The position numbers and the translations under genes are program-made. 64,000 nt of DNA from Deltaproteobacteria bacterium (GTDB lineage: Bacteria; Myxococcota; Myxococcia; Myxococcales; Anaeromyxobacteraceae): positions 1 through 64,000 of the forward strand of contig JACRMN010000023.1 of assembly GCA_016214955.1 (NCBI GenBank), given 5' to 3'. Shown piece after piece: positions 45,095 through 52,423 of this stretch. Below the pieces are notes generated by a model, which saw nothing but the letters and a program-made list of their open reading frames with translations, was not told where the DNA came from and searched no databases. How positions within the stretch are numbered: the stretch's first letter is position 1; every line of letters begins with the position of its first letter.

Positions 45095-47167
45095 TCACTT
45101 CACCCGCGTGCCCGGGGCGATGCCCTCGCCCACGCTCACCAGCTGCAGGTTGGGCGACTCGCCGGCGGCGAGCAGCATGCCCTGCGAGAGGATGCCGCGC
45201 AGCGGCCGGGGCTCGAGGTTGGCCACCACCACGATACGCCGCCCCACCAGCGCCGCCGGGTCCGGGTAGGACTGTGCGATGCCGGCCACGATGGTGCGCG
45301 GCGCGGGCTCGCCCACGTCCACCGAGAGCTGAAGGAGCTTGTCGGCCTTGGGCACCGCCTGGGCCGCGAGGATGCGGGCCACCTTGAGCTCCACCCTGGC
45401 GAAGTCGTCGTAGCCGATGACGCCCGGCGGCGGCGGGGGCGGCGCCGGCTTGGCACTGGCCTTGCTCGCGGTCTCGGCCGGGCTCAGGGCCTTGGCCACC
45501 TTCTGCGGCTCGTCGGCCGGCGGCGTGACGATGAGCCTGGCCACCTGCCTGGCGTCGAGCCGGGCGATCTGGGGCGGCTTGCCCTTGATCTCCACCGGCC
45601 CGGAGAAGGGATCGAACCCGTCCCAGGCAGGCAGGGTGGCGCCGAAGGCCGCCACCAGGCCGGCGGCGAAACGCGGCATCACCGGCTGCAGGAGCTGGGC
45701 GATGCCCACCAGCGCCTTGGCAGCGTTCCAGAGGAGCGCCTGCTCGGCGTCTCCCAGCGGGTTCTCCCAGGGCTTGGCGGCCTGGACCCGCTTGTTGCAC
45801 AGGTCGGCGATCTGGTTGGCGTTGCGGACGACGTCGCGGTACTGGAGCGCCTCGTAGGCCGCCCGAGAGTGCTGCAGCATCGCCAGCGTGGTCCGGCGGA
45901 TCTCCTCGTCGGGCGCGCGCGTCACCGGCCCGCCGGCGCGCTGCAGCAGGGTGGCCACCCGCGAGGCCAGGTTGGCGATGTTGTTGGCCAGGTCGGCGTT
46001 GATGCGGTTCCTGAACTCCTCCAGCGAGAGGTCGATGTCGTAGATGCCCGGCCCGAGGTTGGCCGCGTAGAAGTAGCGCAGCAGCTCGGGGTCGAGCCCG
46101 CTCTCCAGGTAGGTCTTGCCGGTGACGAAGGTGCCGCGGCTCTTCGACATCTTCTCGCCGTTGACGGTGAGGTGGCCGTGCACCGCCAGCCGGTCGGCGC
46201 GCTTCACGCCCGCCGACCAGAGCATGGCCGGCCAGAAGACCGAGTGGAACCGGAGGATGTCCTTGCCGATGAAGTGCTGCAGCTCGGCGTCGGCCCCCTC
46301 GGCGAGCCAGCTCTTCTCGAAGGCCTCGGGGGAGAGGCCGCGCTGGGTCGCGAAGAAGTTCTCGGCACTGGCCAGGTAGCCGATGGGCGCGTCCACCCAG
46401 ACGTAGAGGTACTTGCCGGCGTACTCGGTCTCCTCCGGCGGCACCGGGAAGCCGAAGTAGGGGGCGTCGCGGGTGATGCACCAGTCCTGCAGGTCGTCGA
46501 GCCAGCCCTGCACCTGGGCCCGCACCGCCGGCTCCAGGTGGCCCTCGGCCCGGACCCACTCCTGCACCACCCCGAAGACGTTGCTCTCCCGCAGGTTGAC
46601 GTAGGCGTGCTTCGAGGCCCGCACCACCGGCGGCGTGCCGCAGAGCACGCAGCGGGGCGCGGCGAGCTCGCGCGGGTCGTAGGTGGTGCCGCACTTCTCG
46701 CAGACGTCGCCGTACTGGTCGGGCGTGCCGCACTTGGGACAGGTGCCCTTGACGAAGCGGTCGGGGAGGAAGCGAGCGTCCTTCTCGCAGTAGAGCTGCT
46801 CCACCTCCCGGGCGTAGATGAGCCCCTTCTGCTTCAGCGCCCGGTAGACGCGCCAGGACCACTTCTGGTTCTCGGGCGAGTCGGTCGTGTAGAAGACGTC
46901 GAAGTCCACCGAGAAGCGGCGGAAGTCCTCGGCCTGCTCGGTGCGCCACTTCTCGGCGAAGGCCCCCGGCGCCATCCCGGCCTTCGAGGCGTTGACCTCG
47001 ATGGGCGTGCCGTGCGAGTCGGCGGCGCAGACGTAGGCCACCTCGTGGCCCAGGGCGCGCCGGAACCGGACGTAGACGTCGGTCTGGATGTACTCGACCA
47101 GGTGGCCGAGGTGGATGGGCCCGTTGGCGTACGGCAGGGCGCTGGTCACCAGGAGTCGCTTCTTCAC
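45095..47167 (-). CDS. metG: Methionyl-tRNA synthetase
   Basis: MetG charges tRNA-Met. The 690-residue product has the class I HIGH motif (YANGPIHLGH), a zinc knuckle CPKCGTPDQYGDVCEKCG, the KMSKS motif (GEKMSKSRG), an anticodon-binding helical domain, and a C-terminal tRNA-binding OB domain (FARVELKVARILAAQAV, about 580-690) that drives dimer formation in other species. A Pro/Ala-rich linker precedes the OB domain. It starts at GTG, overlapping the holA stop by 4 nt. Confidence 0.97.
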   Translation of the reverse strand: MKKRLLVTSALPYANGPIHLGHLVEYIQTDVYVRFRRALGHEVAYVCAADSHGTPIEVNASKAGMAPGAFAEKWRTEQAEDFRRFSVDFDVFYTTDSPENQKWSWRVYRALKQKGLIYAREVEQLYCEKDARFLPDRFVKGTCPKCGTPDQYGDVCEKCGTTYDPRELAAPRCVLCGTPPVVRASKHAYVNLRESNVFGVVQEWVRAEGHLEPAVRAQVQGWLDDLQDWCITRDAPYFGFPVPPEETEYAGKYLYVWVDAPIGYLASAENFFATQRGLSPEAFEKSWLAEGADAELQHFIGKDILRFHSVFWPAMLWSAGVKRADRLAVHGHLTVNGEKMSKSRGTFVTGKTYLESGLDPELLRYFYAANLGPGIYDIDLSLEEFRNRINADLANNIANLASRVATLLQRAGGPVTRAPDEEIRRTTLAMLQHSRAAYEALQYRDVVRNANQIADLCNKRVQAAKPWENPLGDAEQALLWNAAKALVGIAQLLQPVMPRFAAGLVAAFGATLPAWDGFDPFSGPVEIKGKPPQIARLDARQVARLIVTPPADEPQKVAKALSPAETASKASAKPAPPPPPPGVIGYDDFARVELKVARILAAQAVPKADKLLQLSVDVGEPAPRTIVAGIAQSYPDPAALVGRRIVVVANLEPRPLRGILSQGMLLAAGESPNLQLVSVGEGIAPGTRVK

Positions 47168-48543
47168 GCAACACCTCTCATGTCCCGCTCTCCGAGCAGG
47201 TCGAGCAAGAGCCGCTCCACCGCCGCCCGCGCGTCCCGGCCGCTCTTGGCGAAGAGATCGGCCTCCGCCAGGCGGCACTGGGCGCGCAGCAGCTCGTCGC
47301 GGCCGAACTTCTGCGCCGCCTGGTACTTCATCCAGAAGCCGTAGGGCTTCTTCTCCCCCCGCTCCTCCTCGCCGACCGTGGGCCAGACGAGCCGCTCCCA
47401 CTCCCGCGCGTCGGCGATGCGACGCTCCCCCGCCACCCGGCGGGCCCGCTCCCGCTCCTCGATCATGCGGCGCACCGTCGAGGCCAGGAGCGAGATCACC
47501 ATGTGGACGCTGCCGCCGTCGGCCAGGGTGCGGTCCAGCACCGCCAGGGTCTCGGGCAGGTTGCGCCCCTCGACGGCGTTGCCCAGGGCGAAGAACTTGT
47601 CCTCCGCCACCCGCACCACCACCTGCCCCACGTCGGCGGCGCGGATGACCTTGCGGTCGCCGACGAAGGACACCAGCTTCTGGAGCTCGCTGGCCAGGGT
47701 GCGGGCGTCGTCGCCCACCCGCTCGGCCAGGAGCTCCTCGGCGCCCCGGTCCACCGCCTTGGCGGCCTGGCCGGGCAGCACCAGGGTGGCGAGCAGGCTC
47801 TCGATCACCGGCCCCAGGTCCAGCCGCTCGTTCTGCCAGGTGCCCACCTTCTCGATCTGGAAGGTCACCCGGCGGCCGGCGGCGGCCAGCTTCTTCACCA
47901 GCGGCAGCCGCCCGTCCACCTTGCCGGCACCGACGACCAGCACGTGCCCGGCGGGCAGGCCGCGCTGCAGCAGGGCGTCGAGCGCCGAGGCATCGTCCCG
48001 GGCCACCTTGAGCTCGCGCTCCACCGCCCAGCGCGCCGCGGCGCGGACGAACTCGGCCCCCTCGGCGTCGAGCTCCACCGAGAGCTCGCGCTGCCACTCC
48101 CCGGCGCCGGGCGCCTCGTCTCCGGCCAGCTCCTCGGCGCTCCAGCCGGCCTTGGCCGCCAGCGCCAGCAGACGCCGGGCCGCCTCCCGCTGGCCGCCCT
48201 TCTTCCACTTGTCGAGGGCGTTGCGGAAGGCCTCCCCCTGGTCCTCCTTGGAGGTCAGGAAGGTCGGCTCGGAGAGCAGCACCACCTTGCCGCCGCCGAA
48301 GAGGCCGAAGGTGGAGAGCTCGGCGGCCACCTCGGCGGGCGAGGCGGCCGCGTCCAGCTCCACCAGGTTGAGGGAGCGCTGGGCCTCGGGCACCAGGGCA
48401 TGGGCCAGCTCGCGGGCGGCGCGGCCGGAGAGGAAGGCGTCGCCGTCGAAGAGGTAGACGGGCCGGGCCTGGCCGGCGCGGGCCTCGTCGAGGCAGGTGG
48501 CCAGGGTGGCGCCGCCGCCCTTGCCGCGGGGGCTAGCAGCCAT
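47164..48543 (-). CDS. holA: DNA polymerase III delta subunit HolA
   Basis: HolA opens the sliding clamp during clamp loading. The 459-residue product has the HolA order: N-terminal AAA+-like part (PVYLFDGDAFLSGRAAREL), the clamp-contact region (STFGLFGGGKVVLLSEP), then HVLVVGAGKVDGRLPL and the helical collar domain (EDKFFALGNAVEGRNLPETL). It is longer than the usual ~340, because of insertions at about 110-180. It overlaps holB by 11 nt and metG by 4 nt. Confidence 0.88.
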   Translation of the reverse strand: MAASPRGKGGGATLATCLDEARAGQARPVYLFDGDAFLSGRAARELAHALVPEAQRSLNLVELDAAASPAEVAAELSTFGLFGGGKVVLLSEPTFLTSKEDQGEAFRNALDKWKKGGQREAARRLLALAAKAGWSAEELAGDEAPGAGEWQRELSVELDAEGAEFVRAAARWAVERELKVARDDASALDALLQRGLPAGHVLVVGAGKVDGRLPLVKKLAAAGRRVTFQIEKVGTWQNERLDLGPVIESLLATLVLPGQAAKAVDRGAEELLAERVGDDARTLASELQKLVSFVGDRKVIRAADVGQVVVRVAEDKFFALGNAVEGRNLPETLAVLDRTLADGGSVHMVISLLASTVRRMIEERERARRVAGERRIADAREWERLVWPTVGEEERGEKKPYGFWMKYQAAQKFGRDELLRAQCRLAEADLFAKSGRDARAAVERLLLDLLGERDMRGVA

Positions 48544-49570
48544 GGAACCACCCGATGAGCATGCGCTCCAGCGCCAGGCCGGCGGCCGCGTTCTGGCGCA
48601 GCGACCCGAGGGTGAGCCGCACCTGCTCGATGCGGCGCAGGACCTCGGCCGGCGAGAGGGCCCCCGCCACCTGCCGCGCCGCGCCCGCCAGGTCGGCGAG
48701 GGCCAGCCCGGCGCCTTCCCCGGCCGCCTGTGCCACCAGCACGTCGCGCAGCCACACCAGCAGGAGCTCGCAGGTCTCGCGGGCCGCCTCCCGGTCCTCC
48801 CCCTGCGCCCGGGCGAAGGCGATCCAGGCGCCGGCGTCGTCGGCCGGGAGGGCTGCGGCCGCCTCCACCGCCTCCCGCCGCGCCGCCAGGGTGGCGGTGT
48901 CGAGGGCCAGCGCCCGGCCCAGCGAGCCGCCGGCCAGCGCCACCGCCAGGCGGGCCTCGGCCGGCGGGCGCCCCTCGGCCTCGAGCCGCGACGCCACGAA
49001 GGCGTCGGGCAGCGGCGCGAAGGGGAGCCGCAGGCAACGGGAGCGGATGGTGGGCAGGAGCACGTCGGCGGAGGAGGAGACCAGGCACAGCACCGTGTCC
49101 TCGGGAGGCTCCTCCAGGGTCTTGAGGAGGGCGTTCTGGGCCTGCGGGTTCATGGCCTCGGCCGGGTCGACGATCACCACCCGCCGCCGGCCCTCGAAGA
49201 GCCGGAGCGCCAGCCGCCTGTCGGTGAGATCGCGCACCTGGTCGACGACGATGTCCTTGCTCGGCGTCTTGCCGCCGCGGGGCTCCCAGCGGCCGGCCCT
49301 GGCCATCGTCCGCTCCTCCTGGAGGAGGAGGACGTCGGGGTGCAGGCCCCGGGCGATCTTGCGACACGGGCCGCAGGCCCCGCAGGCGTCGTCGGGCGCG
49401 CGATCCGGGGCCTCGCAGTTGAGCGCCTGGGCCAGGATCCGGGCGGCGGTGCCCTTCCCCACCCCCTCCGGCCCGGCCAGCAGCAGGGCGTGGTGCAGCG
49501 TGCCGGCGCGGAGCGCGGCGCGGAGCGTGGAGAGGGCGCGGTCCTGCCCGGTGAGCTCGGAGAAGGGCAT
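48533..49570 (-). CDS. holB: DNA polymerase III delta' subunit HolB
   Basis: HolB is the delta' part of the clamp loader. The 345-residue product has an AAA+ domain with P-loop GPEGVGKGT, a zinc module (CGACGPCRKI), the Asp-containing VVIVDPAEAMNPQAQNALLK segment, and the SRC arginine-finger motif (IRSRCLRLPF). The P-loop and SRC motif are both present; E. coli delta' lacks a working P-loop, so this protein may still bind nucleotide. It is the first gene of the set holB-holA-metG-tatD. Confidence 0.9.
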   Translation of the reverse strand: MPFSELTGQDRALSTLRAALRAGTLHHALLLAGPEGVGKGTAARILAQALNCEAPDRAPDDACGACGPCRKIARGLHPDVLLLQEERTMARAGRWEPRGGKTPSKDIVVDQVRDLTDRRLALRLFEGRRRVVIVDPAEAMNPQAQNALLKTLEEPPEDTVLCLVSSSADVLLPTIRSRCLRLPFAPLPDAFVASRLEAEGRPPAEARLAVALAGGSLGRALALDTATLAARREAVEAAAALPADDAGAWIAFARAQGEDREAARETCELLLVWLRDVLVAQAAGEGAGLALADLAGAARQVAGALSPAEVLRRIEQVRLTLGSLRQNAAAGLALERMLIGWFHGC

Positions 49571-49621
49571 GCGGCGCCGCGGAAGATAGCACGCGATCCC
49601 GGCAAGGAGGACCGGGCCCGG

Positions 49622-51745
49622 CTACCGACCCGCGAGGCGGGCCACCGCCTCGGTGAGCGCCGCGGGCTCGATGGGCTTGGCCAGCCAGACCTGGTACCCG
49701 GCCTGCAACGCCTCGCGCCGGCGGTCGCCCTGGGTGAAGGCCGTCAGGGCGGCAGCCGGCACCTTGCCGCCCCGCTCCGGCGCCAGGGCGCGGACCGAGC
49801 GGATGAGGTCGTAGCCGTCCTGGCCCGGCATGGCGATGTCGGAGAGCAGCACGTCGGGGGGCGCGGCCTGCAGCCGCTCCAGGGCCTCCCCGGCCGAGCC
49901 GGCCGAGGTGACGCTGGCCCCGGCCTGGGTGAGCAGCTGCGCCAGGGCCTCGCGGGTGTCGGCGTCGTCGTCCACCACCAGCACCCGCAGCGCCCGGAGC
50001 GACATGGGGGAGCGCGCCTCGATGCCCGGGGCCGGGGTCGAGACCTGCGCATGCTCTCCGGTGGCGCGGCGCGCCCGGGGCGAGGCCATGGGCAGGCGCA
50101 CGTAGAAGGTGGAGCCCAGCCCCGGTCCGGCGCTCTCCGCCGCCACGGTGCCGCCGTGGGCCTCCACCAGGTGCCGGACGATGGCCAGGCCGAGCCCCAG
50201 GCCGCCGTGGGCCCGGGTGGTGGAGGAGTCGGCCTGGCGGAACCGCTCGAAGAGGTGGGGCAGGAACTCGGGGGAGATCCCCTTGCCGTTGTCGGAGACC
50301 GCGATCTGCACCCCCTCGGCCGCCGCCTCGGTGCGCACCAGCACCCGCCCGCCGGGGGGCGTGAACTTGATGGCGTTGGCGAGCAGGTTCCAGATCACCT
50401 GCTGGAGCCGACCGGGGTCGCCGGAGACCGGCGCCGGGGCGCCGTGGTCCACGGCGATCTCGATGTCCCGGGCGCGGGCCGCCGGCTGCACCGTCTCCAC
50501 GGCCGCCTCGATCACCGGCCCCAGGTCCACCGGGCGCACGTCGAGCCGCAGGGCGCCGCGAACGATGCGGGAGACGTCGAGGAGGTCGTCGACGATCTGG
50601 GCCTGGGTGGTGGCCCCGCGACCGATGGCCTCCACCGCCTGGTGGACGCCTGCCGGGTCCAGCTTGCCGGTGCGCAGCAGGCGGGCCCAGCCCAGCACCG
50701 AGTTGAGCGGGGTGCGCAGCTCGTGGGAGAGCGTGGCGATGAACTCGTCCTTGGCCCGGCTGGCGCGCTCGGCCTCGGCCCGAGCCAGCTGCTCCCGCTC
50801 CAGCAGGCTCATGCGCTCGGCCTCCACCCGCCGCAGCCACTCGCGCTCGGCCCGCAGCGTCTCCTCGACGCGGGCCCGCTCGTCGTCGGCGGCCTGCACC
50901 TCGCGGGCGTTGCGCCACACCACCAGCGAGCCGCCCACCACCGCCGAGACCACCACCAGCGAGGCCCCCACCAGGGCCTCGTACTGGCCGAGGCGCGGGC
51001 CGCCCACCAGGAAGATCCAGCCCAGCATCATGGGGATGAGCACCACCGGCAGGAGCAGCCGCCGCACCAGCGCCCCGCCCGGCCCGTCGGAGGCCAGCAG
51101 GCGCATGGGCGACTCCTCGGGCCGCGCCGCCAGCAGGGCCGCTGTCACCATCGCCAGCCCCACCGCCGCGTGGGGCGCCACCTGGTTGAAGTGGGAGCCG
51201 CCGTAGTGGGGGCGCACGCCGTAGGCGAAGCTCATCAGCGTCTGCAGGGGCACGAGGCCGCTCGCCAGCGTCAGGAACTGGGCCGGGCGGGCCCCGGTCC
51301 CGCGCTTGCGGTCGAGGAGGACGAGGGAGAGCCCCACCAGCAGGAGCGACAGCGCCGCCAGCAGCGGCGGGCGCACCGGGTTCTCCTCGCCGGCGACCAC
51401 CGAGACACGGGCCACGCCCAGCGGTCCGACGCCGAGCCACTCCAGGATGGTGGCCGCGGCCCCCAGGACCACCAGGGCCCCGAGCGCCTGAGACGCGCGC
51501 CGGGCCACCGCCGGCGCCCGCGCCGGCGCGGTGAGGGCCACCGCCACGCCGGCGAGGAGCAGCGACACCGCGGTGTGGGCCGGCATGGGGATGAAGCCGG
51601 GGAACAGCACCGTCAGGGCATCGACGTCGAGGATCCAGCCGGCGAGCACCAGCGACGCCAGCGCCGCCACGGCCAGGCCGCAGCCGCGCGCGAAGAGGCG
51701 GAAGGCCGGCGCCAGGCCGGGCGCGGAGTCGGGAGGCACGCCCAT
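49622..51745 (-). CDS. Membrane-bound hybrid histidine kinase
   Basis: The 707-residue product has seven or eight N-terminal membrane segments (about 15-275) with no recognised sensor domain, a coiled coil (about 280-335), a kinase core with phospho-acceptor His in FIATLSHELRTPLNSVLG, N box (NLLANAIKFTPPGG), G boxes (DNGKGI, GGLGLGLAI), and a C-terminal receiver (about 590-705; LLSDIAMPGQDGYD, AKPIEP). It diverges from the DivIVA-domain gene, with a 109-nt gap. The signal may be a membrane or small-molecule cue; this is not shown by sequence. Confidence 0.9.
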   Translation of the reverse strand: MGVPPDSAPGLAPAFRLFARGCGLAVAALASLVLAGWILDVDALTVLFPGFIPMPAHTAVSLLLAGVAVALTAPARAPAVARRASQALGALVVLGAAATILEWLGVGPLGVARVSVVAGEENPVRPPLLAALSLLLVGLSLVLLDRKRGTGARPAQFLTLASGLVPLQTLMSFAYGVRPHYGGSHFNQVAPHAAVGLAMVTAALLAARPEESPMRLLASDGPGGALVRRLLLPVVLIPMMLGWIFLVGGPRLGQYEALVGASLVVVSAVVGGSLVVWRNAREVQAADDERARVEETLRAEREWLRRVEAERMSLLEREQLARAEAERASRAKDEFIATLSHELRTPLNSVLGWARLLRTGKLDPAGVHQAVEAIGRGATTQAQIVDDLLDVSRIVRGALRLDVRPVDLGPVIEAAVETVQPAARARDIEIAVDHGAPAPVSGDPGRLQQVIWNLLANAIKFTPPGGRVLVRTEAAAEGVQIAVSDNGKGISPEFLPHLFERFRQADSSTTRAHGGLGLGLAIVRHLVEAHGGTVAAESAGPGLGSTFYVRLPMASPRARRATGEHAQVSTPAPGIEARSPMSLRALRVLVVDDDADTREALAQLLTQAGASVTSAGSAGEALERLQAAPPDVLLSDIAMPGQDGYDLIRSVRALAPERGGKVPAAALTAFTQGDRRREALQAGYQVWLAKPIEPAALTEAVARLAGR

Positions 51746-51854
51746 TCCCTAGCCATTCCCGGCCGTTTCCGCAAACGCCGATGCGCGGCAGGGCGCCGTC
51801 CCCCCGAAATGGACGCCCTCGCCGGGCGCGGTATCATGCCGCGCGGAGACCGCC

Positions 51855-52346
51855 ATGAAGATCACGCCCCTCGACATCACCCAGAAGCGCTTCCCCGCTG
51901 CGCTGCGCGGCTACGACCGCCAGGAGGTGGAGGCCTTCCTCTCGCTGGTGGCCTCGGAGTTCGAGGAGCTGGTGCGCGAGGTCCAGGCGCTGCGCTCCGA
52001 CGTCTCCCGCATGGACGAGGAGATCGCCGAGCACCGCAGCCGCGAGCGGGCGCTGCAGGAGACGATGGTCACCGCCCAGAAGGCCTGCGAGGACATCCGC
52101 GAGTCGGCCCGCAAGGAGGCGGAGATCACGCTGGCGGAGGCGGAGCTGCAGGGCGAGCGGATCGTCCAGGGCGCGCACACCAAGTTCCTGCGGATCGTGG
52201 ACGACATCGCCGAGCTGAAGCGCCAGCGGGCCGCCTTCGAGGCCCAGGTGCGGGCGGTGGTGGAGAGCCACGGGAAGCTGCTCGACGTCTTCCAGGAGGC
52301 GGACGGCGAGGAGCAGGTGCAGTACCTGCCGGCGAAGAAGAAGTAG
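51855..52346 (+). CDS. DivIVA-domain protein
   Basis: The 163-residue product has the short N-terminal DivIVA domain (PLDITQKRFPAALRGYDRQE then VEAFLSLVASEFEEL) followed by a long coiled coil. DivIVA proteins of Gram-positive bacteria bind curved membranes and mark poles. Versions with this length also occur in myxobacteria-like organisms. A polar or cell-division role, and a link with polar flagella, are inference only. It stands alone, and a G+C-rich palindrome begins at its stop codon. Confidence 0.87.
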   Translation: MKITPLDITQKRFPAALRGYDRQEVEAFLSLVASEFEELVREVQALRSDVSRMDEEIAEHRSRERALQETMVTAQKACEDIRESARKEAEITLAEAELQGERIVQGAHTKFLRIVDDIAELKRQRAAFEAQVRAVVESHGKLLDVFQEADGEEQVQYLPAKKK

Positions 52347-52361
52347 GCCCCGGGGCCCGGG

Positions 52362-52406
52362 CTCGAGATCGCGGTCCAGTCCGCGGTCGAGGTCGGGGTC
52401 GCGGCC
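52362..52406 (+). repeat. Degenerate GGTCGA/GGTCGG hexamer tract
   Basis: Units such as GGTCGA, GGTCGG, GGTCGC and GGTCCA recur in the 77-nt gap between divIVA and polA. On the minus strand these are the CCCGAC/CTCGAC type seen at 62079-62169. The short inverted repeat CGCACT-TC-AGTGCG (52418-52431) overlaps the polA stop. Confidence 0.5.
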
Positions 52407-52423
52407 CTGGCCTCCCCCGCACT

